A DNA stretch of 64,000 nucleotides, taken from positions 1,426,001 through 1,490,000 of the forward strand of contig JAVLRN010000009.1 in NCBI GenBank assembly GCA_032821775.1. Reading direction: 5' to 3'. A program made the translations under genes and the position numbers. This DNA is from Sanguinoderma infundibulare. Taxonomy: Eukaryota > Basidiomycota > Agaricomycetes > Polyporales > Polyporaceae. Below, one piece after another: positions 45,207-57,182 of the stretch (positions are counted from its first letter, which is position 1; each line of letters starts with the position of its first letter). The notes under the pieces are model-generated. The model saw only the letters and a list, made by a program, of their open reading frames with translations. It was not told the origin of the DNA and searched no databases.

Positions 45207-46346
45207 TTATCCCAGCAGGTACCTAGAGCAAAGGAAGGACAATACAAAGAGCGAATACAACGGGAGCAGTGCGCGGCTGAGACTCGGCGTGGAGAGCTTG
45301 GGGGCGTCGTTCGGGGCGGACGTGGTGGTGTCGGGGCTATAGGTCGAAGAACGCGGGCGTGAGCGGGCGGCGTCTGTTACTGTAAAGGATGGGAGAGGAC
45401 TGGGACGTACGGGATGCCGTTGTCATCTGAGTAGGAGGGGCATGTGTCGTTCGCGGATCCCTGGTGACGGGAGGCATGAGATGGGGCTGACTGGGCGTGA
45501 GCAAGAGGAAGACGAGACACGTACGGTGGGATCGGCGGGACAGCACACGCTGGAGCCGTCGTCGACGCTGCCAAGCGCCGCGGCGTGGTTCGCACCGGCC
45601 CAGTTTTTGAGGCAGTCGACGGTTTGGTAGCTGACGTTCCAGACGCCGAAGTCCTGGTATTCGGAGTCATCTCAGACTACGAGTTGGCTAGGGAGCCGGT
45701 CGAGTGAAAAGTGCTGACCGTGAAACCTTGAGGTCGAATATGGTGAACACTTGAAACTTGTAGGACACCTGAACATGAATCAGATGGGAACTCACCGTAC
45801 AGAGCCTCGTCGGATGGAAAGAAGTCGTCCGGAATACCGGCAGACGGCCATGCAAGGTCGAAGTTGATGTACTTTCCAGACCTTTGTCGACATCTCTCAG
45901 TGAACCAGGACCTCGCCGGGCACACTGCGAATGTACAAGACTCACTGATTAGGCTTACTTGGGGTAGCTGAACACCATCCCGCCCCTCCGGTAGGACACA
46001 AGTCCGTAACCTTGACAACTACGCTCTTGGTCACATTGGGAAAGAAGGGGGGCGAACCCATGTAAGAGTCGAGGAGCGTGATCTTGAAGCAGCGGCCACA
46101 GGCGGGTCCATATGCGGTGCTGCTCCCGTACGCGTACTGGCTCATGGCGGCGGTCGGATACTGGGTGCTTGCGCCGGTGCAGCCGCAGGCGGCGATGTAG
46201 CCGTCGGGGAGGGTATAGTGAGTGAGGGTCGCGGTGCCGTCGTCGGGGTATTCGATCCATTCTGTGGCGAGGGTCGCAGTAGAGACAGACAAGAAGAAGG
46301 CAAGGCAGAGCCGCAGAGCATGAACAAGGAATGGCGTGGGTATCAT
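45207..46346 (-). CDS. GH45/expansin-like secreted protein with GPI-type tail
   Basis: Signal peptide: MIPTPFLVHALRLCLAFFLS to TATLATEW. The double-psi barrel is recognisable by AACGCTGASTQYPTAAMSQ, GPACGRCFKITLLDS and VVVKVTDLCPTGGAGWCS. The next exon, QSGKYINFDLAWPS, carries the aspartate equivalent to the GH45 proton donor. Then come WNVSYQTVDCLKNWAGANHA and CCPADPT. A 74-nt intron (GTACGTCCC to CCTATAG) leads to PPDTTTSAPNDAPKLSTPS and a hydrophobic end (ALLPLYSLFVLSFL) that looks like a GPI-attachment signal. GH45 endoglucanases and expansin-like proteins share this fold. Activity cannot be settled here, but plant-cell-wall action is likely. Confidence 0.82.
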
Positions 46347-47169
46347 GGTGATAAACCCGCTGTAAACATACAGCCTGGAGAGGGATGGAGGTTATGCCGC
46401 GGAGCTCGCTGCGCAGGCTGTCATGGAGCAAAGCAAGGTTGTGAGACCCACGGTAGGCCAGCGCGCGGGAGATCTGTTGGAATGATTGTAAAAATATCGC
46501 ATCAGAACGGACTAGTTGGGGCAGGGTCGGGTGTTCAGGTTCCTTTGAGATTGGGCATGACTGAAGAGAAGCAGATAATTACAGTCATCGTGGTGGAGAA
46601 GGATGGAGGTGGTAGTTGAACAAGTCAGATCGGTAAGACCTTGAGTCAAAGACGCAGTGTTAATGAGTACATCCAACAGCGCTGGGGTCCGAGTTCCGAC
46701 GCTCCCGACTAGGCCAGCCTTGTTTAATCATCTGGCAGACTGTACATGCGTACCTGGTATTCCTCCAAGCACCATAAAAGACTACCGTAGCAGAATTGCT
46801 CATCGATTGATATGAACCACTGGGTAGTATGCAGTTCGCGAAAGCGCGCAATGATCGCGTTGTACAAAATGGCAACACGAGTATCTCTGTTGCGAACTCC
46901 TTGCGTAGGAACGGTGAAAATGATCTGCCTCAAGCAAGCCTCAAGTGTCGAAGCTGAGAGTTGCTGAGAGACAAGACGTGCTCAGGGACGGGGAGGTGGA
47001 CGGCGCAACTCGGCCCGGAATGGGACGCCGGACCGGGAGCATAGGGCGGGGCACAGCCACTGGAGCTAGGCGTGTGGGCCCGCGGCGGCGGTGTTGTTAT
47101 CATCGTCTTCGACGTCGTCCTCGGACTCTCGCCTGCTGACTTCCTCAACTCCGAGTCACTTGCCGCGCA
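46347..47169. promoter_or_regulatory. Divergent region between GH45-like gene and GCN5
   Basis: About 820 nt separating head-to-head starts. No TATA box or coding exon is confidently identified. An untranslated leader of GCN5 may begin near 47000. Confidence 0.35.
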
Positions 47170-47915
47170 ATGAAGGTCCTATACCCCGCATCACACGATA
47201 TACCCAGTTTATCAGACTCCCACTTGTCCCTCAAGATCTCTCGCCATTCCCGCTGCTCCGCATGCGCATCATGCTTCGGTCTCCATCCTCCCCCCGGATG
47301 GCGAGTCTTCTCGGACATATCGGATGGGAACGACTCGGATGACGACGGCGAGCCGCCCTCAATGTATCTAGACCGCTGCGAATGTGGCCACGGCGTCCTC
47401 AACCACGGCGCGGACATATCGTCCATAGGCCACGAAGAGTTCGTCCGGAGAGGACGCGTCGCAGTCCGATTAGATGAGTTGCTCGAGGTGAGTGGTCCTA
47501 TACATTTCCGTCAATCTGCGCGTGATAACGTTGTTTTCTTTTTGCCAGGTATGTGCATTGTGCGCATCTCTTTTCCGCGAATCCAACCCATGATCGCGCC
47601 TCCCTAGATCTCCGGACGGCTCTTGGACTTCGACTACTCCGACGAAGACATCGACTCCGTGCGCAAACAGATGGTCCTACCAGGCCAAGAGCCCCAGTCG
47701 CCCGCTAGTTCGCTCTCAGATGAGCTAGGCGCACTAGGTGTGTATCCTGCCCAACCACTTCTTCCAAACACCCCATCTGAATGTCGCGCACAGTGCCCTC
47801 GTCCCCAGAAAAGCACCCGCTATCACCCGCTTCCTCATTCCTTAGTGATATCATAGAGCAGCGACCGACTAAGAAGCGGCGCGTCTCCGTCGACTACTCT
47901 TCCCTAAGCGAAGCA

Positions 47916-47947
<32 letters not shown>

Positions 47948-49639
47948 TGAAGAAGAGCGCCCGCTCGCCGCGCGCATGGTCCGGACGGCCGAGAAGCGCA
48001 AAAAGGAAACCGGCGGAAAGGCGTCCACCGGACAAAGGAGTGGCAAGCAAAAGGCGAGCAAGAAGGCCAAGGGCTCAACCGCGCCCGCCAACCTCCCGCC
48101 ACCGACAGAGGAAGAACGCGAAGAGATGCGACCCGTGCATGGCTTGAACGGGCGTGAAGCCAAGGTCAAGGTCGAGGACAAGATGGATGAGGGGCAGTTG
48201 TCGCGCTTAGCCACCGGGGTAACGGTCGATGCGGCGGGTCCCGCGTCTGCAGCAGTACGCAAACCTTCATTAACGTGATACGGTGATGTACTGACCTTGA
48301 ATCCCATCCCTCGCTAGCCCACAGGCAAGCAGGAAAAGGCAGCATACGTCGAGCTGCGGAAAGGCGTTATCCAAGTCGTCGCAGTAGACAATGACCGAGA
48401 GTCACGGTCGTCGGTCCTCTTAACTGGCCTGAAGACGTTATTCCAGAAGCAGTTGCCAAAGATGCCGCGAGAGTATATTGCCCGGTTGGTGTACGACTCA
48501 AATTCCAAATGTCTAGCCATTATCAAACGCGGCTACAAGGTCGTCGGCGGCATCTGCTATCGACCGTTCCCACATCGCGAGTTCGCCGAAATAGTCTTCT
48601 TCGCGACCGCCTCCATAGACCAAGTCAAGGTCCGCTCACCCCGTTCCCTCTTTTCGCCGCATACATCCTGCTGACTACCGCCACTCATAATGTAGGGCTA
48701 CGGCGGGATGCTCATGGACCATTTCAAAGCGCACATCCGCAAGACGTACCCGGACATGTCCTACTTCCTCACTTATGCCGACAACTACGCCGTCGGCTAC
48801 TTCCGCAAGCAGGGCTTCTCCAAAGAGATCACTCTCGACCGCGCCGTCTGGGCGGGCTACATCAAGGACTACGAGGGCGGGACGATCATGCAGTGCAAGA
48901 TGCTCCCCAAGGTCGACTACCTCGCCTGGCGCGACGTTACCGCCCAGCAGCGCGAGGCCGTGCTCACCAAGATCCGCGAGAAGAGCAGGAGCCATATCGT
49001 GTACCCCGGCCTCCCCCAGTTCCAAGCGGGCGTGCCCGACGGCGTTGTCGTCGACCCCAAGGACGTGCCTGGCCTGCGCGAGAGCGGCTGGACGCCGTCG
49101 ATGAAGACCATGTGCGTGTTGTACAATACGCGCTTTCCTTGAAAAGAAAGCAAGACAAAGGGTTTGGAGCGAATTGCTGACGGAGACACTGAAACAGGCC
49201 CGCTCGCCCGACGGGGCGCGGCGCGGAGCACGCGGCGATGGAGAAGCTGCTGTCGGACCTCAAGGGCCACTCGTCCTCCTGGCCGTTCCTCGAGCCCGTC
49301 AACGAGAAGGAGGTCGCGGACTACTACCTCCACATCACACATCCCATGGGTGCGTCATCCCCTTTCCCGACCGCCCTCCTTTGATTAGATCGTTCTGGCG
49401 GGAGCTCACGCGCGCGCGCAGATCTGGGTACGATGGAGCACAAGCTGGACACGAACCAGTACCGGGACATGGACGACTTCCTCGACGACGCGCAGCTCGT
49501 GTTCGACAACTGCCGGCAGTACAACCCCGAGGACACCGTGTACCACAAGTGCGCGATCAAGCTCGAGAAGTACATGCGGGAGCGCATGAAGGAGTACGGC
49601 GTCGTCCGGAGCTCCAAGGTCAAGCGGGAACACGACTAG
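47170..49639 (+). CDS. GCN5: Histone acetyltransferase GCN5 with N-terminal PCAF_N-like region
   Basis: Catalytic subunit of SAGA-type complexes. The start ([20 protein letters not shown]) is followed by [16 protein letters not shown] and, after an acidic run, [12 protein letters not shown]. This Cys/His pattern recalls the PCAF_N domain of animal GCN5 and is not expected in ascomycete Gcn5. Then come a KKRR nuclear signal, an Asp tract and the GNAT core: [28 protein letters not shown] (catalytic Glu) and [13 protein letters not shown]. The core continues with [19 protein letters not shown] and [10 protein letters not shown]. The bromodomain spans [33 protein letters not shown] and [14 protein letters not shown]. 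About eight exons with short introns, all with good consensus. Confidence 0.94.
47918..47950 (+). repeat. GAC trinucleotide repeat coding for an Asp tract
   Basis: A run of GAC/GAT triplets in GCN5 encodes at least ten consecutive Asp followed by Glu. Seen directly. Confidence 0.85.
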
Positions 49640-50200
49640 CGCAAGGATTGTACTTTGGATTCCCAGCATCGTTTTTTCTGTTGTACACTCTACATGCATA
49701 CATCGTACCTTCTCCCCCAAGCTTCACGACGCGATAGGCAGCCGTATGATACGATGGCCGGCGCCACGCGACCTTTTAAGCTCAAATTCATAGTCGACCG
49801 GTCATCACGGTGGCGACTGTCTTCCATGGTCATGACGAGAAAGCACGCATGCCGATGCACCGTGGGCGCCGAACAGCTGTACCACCAAGGCCGGGAAGTC
49901 TCATGCACTCTTCTATCTGAGGCAGTCAGCGCTGGTGGAAGACGTACGGCACAGTTCGCTGAACGGGTGCATTCGAGAGATGTCAAGTGAACTGCGGAAG
50001 GTCTCCTGGACAAGCTCCCGGATAGCGCAGTGCCTAGGGGGGATCGAGGGAATGCTGAGGGTATTTTATGGGGCACGACTCGACAGATCGACATATGTAT
50101 CGCAGCCTATAAGTGCGAATAAGCCGTATATCCAGATAAAGCACTGTTCGAACCCACTCACGCACCACGCCAGACATCCACCCACCCGCTAGTAGTACTG
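49640..50200. other. Convergent 3' flank of GCN5 and unknown gene
   Basis: About 560 nt between converging stops. No gene is recognised. Confidence 0.4.
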
Positions 50201-50942
50201 CTACACCGGCCCCGCCCTCCGCCCGCCAGGTCCAGATCCCAGACTCTGCGAGCCCTGCCCCGAACCCTCGCCCACCGACCCACTCAGCGGGCCCGTTCCG
50301 AAGCTCAACAGGCCCCCGACGACCCCCGCGCCGTCCTGGATCCGCTTCTGTCGCTCGTACAAAACCTGCACCGCCCTCGTCGCCTCCCCGATCAGCTGCT
50401 CGTCCGGCACTCCGCCGACCACGCTGTCGAGCGGGAGCGCGCCGACGCCCGAGTGGCGGAGGTGGTCGACGAGCGCGAGCAGGGCCTGCTTCAGCGTCGC
50501 GATATCCGCTATCCGTCGTGCGCAACGTGTGGGACATCGGCTCTTTTCAGGCCTGAGCACTCTGGCAAAGTAAGCTATGCTGCGCACCTGCAGTTTGTAC
50601 GGGACTCGTCTGATGACGGTAAGCGTGCTCGCTGCGAACGACGCCTCAGACCAAGACGATTTCATTGTGATATATAGTGACCCACATGCCGGCTAACGCA
50701 TTGCGTGCTAGCTCCAGAACGCGATGGACGAGGGCCAGCGCGAGTTGAATGTTTTGTTTGAAGACCTCCGGAGAGTTGGGGTCTGCGGCTTGCAGTCCGG
50801 TGCTCTGCGACACCTGTGACGAGAATGCTTGCGGCAAGCCCAAGCCCGCGGATACATCGAAGTTGAGCGCAGGAAAGTTGGGGACCCCATGGGCGTAAAA
50901 TGGTTGTTGCTGCATCTCTTCCAGTTGTCCCCTCCGAAACAT
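50201..50942 (-). CDS. Uncharacterised helical protein
   Basis: About 205 residues over three exons. Exon 1 runs from MFRRGQLEEMQQQPFYAHGV to HRVLELARNALAG. A 20-codon exon is spliced in (IEHAYRHQTSPVQTA), then the last exon begins ADIATLKQALLALVDHLRHS and ends GGRRAGPV. Introns are GT-AG, about 59 and 79 nt. The central part is predicted helical with leucine heptads (QNIQLALALVHRVLEL; IGEATRAVQVLYERQKRIQD), and the tail is Gly/Ser-rich. Helix pattern and size recall small Mediator-type subunits, but that is only a guess. I do not recognise the family. Confidence 0.6.
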
Positions 50943-51215
50943 GATGGTAGATGCGAAGAGGTAGTAGTATATGTATGTACAATACCTAACTAATCTAAAA
51001 CAGGATACAGCACAAGACGCCCAGACCGCGTCGCCGCACAGCGAACATCGAGTCACCATAAAGCATACATTTCGTCTCATAAACATATGCGGTACATGGG
51101 GGATACACGGCAACTCCAACTATCGGCCGTCTTTTGAAGTTCGCGGAGACCCACGCCACGCTTCACTTCTGGAAGCACGAGCTTGTCCCACGTTGAACAC
51201 AGGAACATGAGTAGC

Positions 51216-52572
51216 TTAGAGCTTCTGCGCGTTCGCGACGGAGAGTGTCTGGCCAGCAGCCTTGGCACGCTTCCGGAGCATCTGGGTCGACTTGGAGCCA
51301 CGGATACCTCCGCCCCACTGACGGCGCTGTTCCTCATACTTGTCGGTGCTGAACACTCCCCGTCAAAAAAAAACGTCGCAAAAAACATATACCGGGTAAC
51401 ACTCACAAGTTCGCCTTTGCGGCGCTGACGAGGGTGGCGAGCTCGCGCTGGTCCTCGCTCTTGACGTCCTGCAGGGCGAGAACGGCAGCGGTCTTCTTGT
51501 GAACGACAGTGCCCAGACGGGCCTTGCCCTTAACGATGACGTAGGGGACACCCATCTTACGGCACAGCGCAGGAAGAAACACGACGAGTTCAATGGGGTC
51601 AACATCGTGGGCGATGACGACGAGCGACGCCTTCTTGGCCTCGATGAGTGCAACAGTGTGGTTCAGACCGTACTTGACGAAGAGGGGCTTCTTCGAGTCC
51701 TGCATCGAAAACCATCAACACAATGCACGAAATTCCGTGCGCCCGTACACACCTTGGCCTGAGCCTCCTTCTCCTCTGCGGTCGCCTTGGCAAGTGCGTC
51801 AAGACGAGCCTTCTTCTCCTGCTTCGTTTCGGGACGGTACTTGTTCAGGAGCTTGAACAGTTGCGTGGCAGTGTTCTTGTCGAGGGTGTGCGAGAATTGA
51901 GCGATGGCTGGAGGGACCTTGAGGCGCTGGCTGAGGATGACCTTCTGGCGCTGAAGGCGGACGTATTCCGGCCACTTCACGAAGCGGGTAAGGTCCTTCT
52001 GTGGCTGGATGTCCTGGCCTACAACCGCGACCCATGTCAGTCAGGTTCGATATCAGGGAATGCGGAGCGTGATGAAGATTCGCACCAATGCCGAAGTTCT
52101 TGGCACGAGCCTCAAACAGAGGGTTCTTCTGGGTCTTGGAGCTCGCCTTGGAGCCGAATGGCGCGGAGGCCGGCTTCTTGCTGGATCCCTTGGTGGCCTT
52201 TGGCTGGTCATTGAGACGAGGCAATCAGCATGGCATTTCCTGGCAGCATGAGGAAGCCGCAGCCATCGATGTGCACCCGGAGCTCTAACGCCCACACCTA
52301 CCCGCCCATGAAGACGAGTAGATGGGAGCCCAGCAACCGCTCTGCGTCATCGCAACCCTCCTACGTGCGTATGGAGGGAAGCTCAGCTGGAGTAGGATCT
52401 TGCTCGTGCGGGAGAACCCTGCCTACGGGACAAGCATAAGCGTTACAACGCAGATGAGAGGTCATCCCAACCTGAAGACGTACCATCCATCCCAAATCCC
52501 TCATCCTGACAGGATTCCCCCTCGCTCCATGTGCACCCCGATGCTCGATGGTCGTGTATGTAGGCTCACCAT
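51216..52572 (-). CDS. RPL8: 60S ribosomal protein eL8 (L7a)
   Basis: Large-subunit ribosomal protein. Exon 1 contains only the ATG (52570-52572), directly followed by GTGAGC. A 366-nt intron (52204-52569) leads to [19 protein letters not shown]. Later exons give [34 protein letters not shown] and [20 protein letters not shown]. Then follow [59 protein letters not shown] and [15 protein letters not shown]. The last exon starts [14 protein letters not shown] and ends VANAQKL. The single-codon first exon is common for fungal ribosomal protein genes. The more 5' in-frame start MPRLNDQ is rejected because it lies inside the intron. No snoRNA is evident in its introns. Confidence 0.95.
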
Positions 52573-52664
52573 TGTCGTTAGAGACCGTCTTGATCTTGGC
52601 TTGAGGAGTGTCGGCTTGATGGCAGCGGTTGGGCAGGAACAAGCTTTGGTGCGCGTCTGCCAAG

Positions 52665-52671
52665 CTTATAA
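52665..52671 (-). promoter_or_regulatory. TATA-like element upstream of eL8
   Basis: TTATAAG on the minus strand about 95 nt before the eL8 ATG. Placement fits a core promoter but the match is partial. Confidence 0.35.
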
Positions 52672-54754
52672 CTCCGCTTCAAACGCTCGGGTCCGACTGT
52701 GATTTGTTTGGACTCCGATTGATTCACCACGAACTTCGCCGCTTCTTCTCGTTGTGACCTCGCAGTCGATTTCTATTCTACACCGACATGCATATCCTTT
52801 TGGCTCTAGCGGACTGGAAATATGTTAGAACGGCCAACTCGATGCGACATATCAAGTCACCGTGAAGCATATAATGTCAATCAGGTGGGAAGTTCCTTCC
52901 AGTACCTTGCCAGGCTCGAGTCAACCTGACTGATAACGAACTCATGCGTCCAGGAATTTATTAGGTTACTGGTATCTATAAGATCTTTTGGGATGCAACT
53001 CCTTTCCTCAGGAAGATCTCCAATCGGATTTTGTACCACTGCCAAGGAAAGCTCCGTTAGGGCACTCCGTGATCTTCGCCCCCGGCTACACCGTGCACAT
53101 GGAGCCGCCGTAGTCCCAGCCCATGGGCGACGGGATGGCAACCCCGAGACGCCAACAACATCAGTGCCGTTCCTGGATCCAACGTCGTTCGGGTGTAGTG
53201 TTTGCCCGATAAAAGCTTGTCAAATAACGGTAAGCTATCGACTGCTATCGACAGCTCTTCTTGCCACTAACGACGTGGTGTGCCAGGTAACCTATTTTGG
53301 TCTTCTAACGTCGAACAGGCCCTGTACTGTAATACGAATGCTCTTCATGCATATGTGATTGCCATGTCATACGTGACTACACGAGGGTACGCTGCGATCT
53401 GGATAACATATTTGCGACATTAACATGGTATGTCATATCCGCAGTACGAGCCAGTCAGCGCGTCGTTCAATATGACCCTCTGATACTGATGGTTCTCGGC
53501 AGGGTTTCGCATTGTGACCTCCGCCTTATCGCTACCGTCCCCATGAACACCGGGGCATCTTCTTGCAACGTCATCTGCCACTGCGGCTCGAGCGCAGACT
53601 TGGGCGAGCCGCTTACTCGTTGCACAACTGACCCCCAGTTCTTTGGGGGACCTAGAAGTCGCGCTCTCATGTGTCGCCAACTCCGACGCACCACGGGCTT
53701 CCCTTCTATCGGCGGCTCACTGCTTAGCATCGATAAAGTCGCAGAAGAACTGAAGACTGTAAGCTTTGTCCGAAACACAAGTATCTTCTCTGCAGCAGGC
53801 GCGCTTCACCAAACGCCTACAGGCATCGAATCTCACCTGACGACAGCAACAATTCCCCGCATCCGGCTAGCCCGTAAAGATGACTGTCCTGAAGAACCTA
53901 TCCAGTCCATGACCGCACGTCGTAGTTGCCCGAAAGGACAACGCTGATCCCCCACATTCCACTCAGGCACGAAAAGAAGCAGAAGCCAACGCCACAACCG
54001 CGCACTTGTGCGCCGCCGCTCCCTCCACCCCGACCGGTCGGTTCTCCCGTGCCAATCCTTGCGGCCGCCACCACTCAGCAAGCGATGCAGACCCAACCGG
54101 GAGAGCTCTCGCAAGGCATGAGTACGTGGCACCCAAGGATGGCACGGGGTGCACCCCGGCTGGTGTGGACGCAGACGTCGGACACGCTCTGCCTTCAGAG
54201 CAACAAAAACGAACACGACAAAAAGGAGAAAGAGACAGTGAGGAGCCGGAGGAGGAGGGATGGTGGAGAGTGGATGATGCAGAGTGGACGAAGGACTCGC
54301 ATGCTTTATATCCCTGAATTTGCTCGAGGTCGCCACTGCCATGGCCACTGACCACGGAGGTCCGACAAAGAGCCTTTCACGGCGCGCAGCCGGGTGGCAC
54401 TATAAGGAATGGGAATGCCCGATGTGAAGCCGTATCTCTGACGGAGAATGGACGCACCCACCTCGTGAATTGTTCAGAACCAGACAAAGGACAGCTGCAG
54501 CGAAGATGAGACGGGCTTGGGTTTTACCACTGCAGACAGTCCGTCCCTTTATCCTCTCCCGCCCGGGAGAGCGCGCGTCCGCGCAACGTGCGGGGTGTCA
54601 GCTTCTTACGCGCGTGAAACTGCAGAATCCTGCCTTCCTCGCAAGATCCAGATTAGCCGCAGGACTAGGCTCCGTATATCCAAAGCCTCCCGTGACGGTG
54701 CATCGCGACAGCCTTCCGTATCGCGCGCGAGCAGTTGACGCCATCGCCACAGAA
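52672..54754. other. Gene-poor interval
   Basis: About 2.1 kb without a recognised gene. Open frames occur on both strands around 53467-53947 and 53833-54351, but none shows a known domain or a coherent exon structure. Confidence 0.4.
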
Positions 54755-55470
54755 ACCTGAAGGCTGAGGCCGTCTCCCCGCATCGTTTAGAACGGGTACG
54801 TGTCTGTGCTTCCCAATACAAACGTGAAGTCGGATTCTGATACGCCTCGGTACTTCCATAGCGCGATCCCCTTCCCCGTGGCTGATATCCGATATTGTGA
54901 CTGCGCTCATACATTTGCACAAAGCCCTGGTGCCTGCAAGGCTGCCGACAGATCATGGCACCGTGTGGAGCGGCTTGGGTGGCGGGGCGTACTACAAATT
55001 CACGGGAGAGACGGCTTTCAGACGAATAGCACCATCAGAAAAGGCGGAAACGACAGCAGGGATGATCGCGAGACATAGTGCAAGAAAGGCGCTCTCGCAC
55101 GCAATGGCAGGTATATCTTCTTATCTGACTGTCGGCTTGCAGAGTTTCTCCTGTTCGATGCCTCGTCGAAGCTATCGCGTGCATGTATTGTGCGGACGCA
55201 TAGTAAGATGGAGTCGGATCGCCCGCGGAAGAATTTGTGGAAGGAGAGAACTTGGGAGTAAGCCCGTCTTCCGGTACGAGCGACTTTGGAGTTTGTATCA
55301 ATTATGTCCCTGTTTCCATCTCTGATACGTGTTTTCGAAGGCGACCGTGTGGGGAGTATGTAATACATTTAGATTCCATAGAGCGGACTTGAATGCCACT
55401 CGGTGGGAGGACCTAGAGGGCGCGCGAAAGCAATCATGGGGCGAGGCGCGCAACATACTTACAGCACGCC
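54755..55470 (+). repeat. Direct repeat R1, copy 1
   Basis: A roughly 715-nt segment with a diverged second copy at 59551-60268. Shared landmarks in order: GAGGCCGTCTCCCCGCAT, CTGATACGCCTCGGT, GCACAAAGCCCTGGT, GATGATCGCGAGACA, GGAAGGAGAGAACTTGGGA, TGTCCCTGTTTCCATCTCTG versus GCGTCCCTGTTTCCATCTCTG, and GGGAGGACCTAGAGGGCGCG. Similarity is roughly three quarters by eye. No coding content or transposon ends are seen. Confidence 0.85.
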
Positions 55471-55923
55471 AGGATCCCTTAACGTCTACCAAAAACCTAT
55501 GGAGCTCCTAAAGTCTTCCGACGAGTACGTTGACGGCCCAGTCATTATCTGTCGCTCCGCGAAACCTACACGGCACTCCAGCGCAGGCAAGTCCATCTGG
55601 CCTGTGACGTATACTCGAAATCAAGTGGTACTGTTCCGGGTCTACGTACATGGCAAGGACGTCTATATTCCCCAAGCCTAATTCTAAAAGCTAATTTCCC
55701 CACGTCGGGTTCCTGTCAGACCAAGCGCAGTCCGTGGTCAACGGCTCGTTCACCCCGCTCGATGAGGACGTATAACTCGTTCTTTGACGAGTGGGGAATT
55801 TTGATGGCTACTCGTGTGCCCTGGCCGTTGCCCTTATCATCGTCCTCCGACTGCTCCTCTCTGAATCACTTCACAGCTCATCGTCCTCCCCACCTCAATT
55901 ATCCCCAAGATATCGAAACAACT

Positions 55924-57154
55924 ATGTCCCCAGAGCTCCAATCTCGCTCTCCCGATTTTGACCACCCGGTCGAGATCAAAGTCCTCTTCGACTGGGAGTA
56001 CATTTCTCACTGGTCCGGTGTACGTCCCACCCCGTCATTGGTCTCAGGGGTCAACGACCCGAATACGTCAATCGATTGCTTGCTCACTTCGGAGAGGAGG
56101 AGGAGCGTTTACCCAAAGACAACGATCTTCGGGTGAGCCTTGCTGGCTGGGTCGGGGCCATCTGGTCAGGCCTCTTGGACAGCAAGATACTGGAGGCGAC
56201 CTGGGACATGGATGAGCATAGCAACCTATTTTTCCCTCTCTTGCATCACCTCCGGGATCATCTCCGTGTCACAGAGTTCCACGCAGCGCGACAGATGACC
56301 CGCAGTGGTTTCTCGTCAAGTACAAGAACGACGAGAAAATTTTATTCACTCTGGCTATGCAATCGCCCGCTCTTGTCTTCTTGGTGCGCCACGCGGAGAT
56401 CACCAGTAGTTCCGACGCTGCGCGACGGTTGGTGGCCCACGGTATCAAGTTTCATACCGTAATCAAACACCCCCTCTTCTCCCACCACTCTCCTCGCCCA
56501 CACGCTCCTGCACAACACCATTACCGTTGCCCAACCTACACTCCCACGGCCGCCGAATACTGCGAATATCTGCGTTGCGTAGTCGATCTTCCGCGCCGTC
56601 CTTATGCGGTCCGGGCCGCAATGTTTGCAGGTGGCATAACCTGGCGCATCGTGCTCGAGGCGATCAGTCGTGATGCCAACATATACCGGGAACTCGCAGC
56701 TGGAGGCCCGACACAGGACACTAGCAAGCACCGAGGGGTCTTCGCTATGGGGCCAGGTCTCTTCGCTCTAGATGATGTGCTTTCGGAGGAGGAAAGAGAT
56801 ATAATCTCTGGAGTGTATAAGGCCTATACAGGTATTGACTTTGCCATCGAGTTGATGCGCTGGATCACTAACAATTGCATAGGTCATGGCGAGCAGACTG
56901 AGGATCGGTCGTGGTGGCCGAAGGACACGCAATGGGAAGCCGGAGGGATATACAATGGAATATGGACGCCGTATCAGGAGGAGTGGTTCGTGATGCGACT
57001 CCGGCGGATTTATGATGGTAAGGACGGTCCCAAGAATGGTCGAGAATGGAAGAATTTACAACGTGCTTTCAAGCAACCCAGATTGCTTTGTATTTGTCTG
57101 ACTTCTGCCAGTGACCGGTTTATCTCTACCTACGCTACTAAGCACGAAGCCTGA
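55924..57154 (+). pseudogene. Frameshifted gene of unknown function
   Basis: Coherent protein segments fall in successive frames. They are FDHPVEIKVLFDWEYISHWS, then YVPPRHWSQ, then EYVNRLLAHFGEEEERL to RDHLRVTEFHAA. After those come TDDPQWFLVKYKNDEKILF and a long open part with ITWRIVLEAISRDANIYREL and ALDDVLSEEERDIISGVYKA. The last piece is DRSWWPKDTQWEAGGIYNGI and WTPYQEEWFVMRLRRIYDGK. Shifts near 55995, 56049, 56063 and 56286 (an extra CG in GCAGCGCGACAG) cannot all be introns because the gaps are 0-30 nt. A normal 51-nt intron with CTAAC branch site is present at about 56831-56881. It lies between repeats R1 and R2. Family unknown to me. Confidence 0.55.
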
Positions 57155-57182
57155 GACCAATCTTGTATTGTAGTTGACTCAC

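Noticed and set aside
52207..52224. Upstream start MPRLNDQ for eL8
   Set aside because: The sequence just before PKATKG ends in ATGACCAG, a good acceptor, and an ATG followed by GTGAGC at 52572 gives the usual ribosomal-protein start M-PKATKG.
52204..52569. Possible U24 or other C/D snoRNA in the long first intron of eL8
   Set aside because: The animal eL8 gene hosts U24, so this intron was read on both strands. No box C/D pair with U24 guides was found, and GATGA-like strings lack a partner box D and stem.
53467..53778. Minus-strand frame with partly protein-like composition (VFSSSATLSMLSSEPP)
   Set aside because: The opposite strand is also open here, no family is recognised and no splice-supported extension was found.
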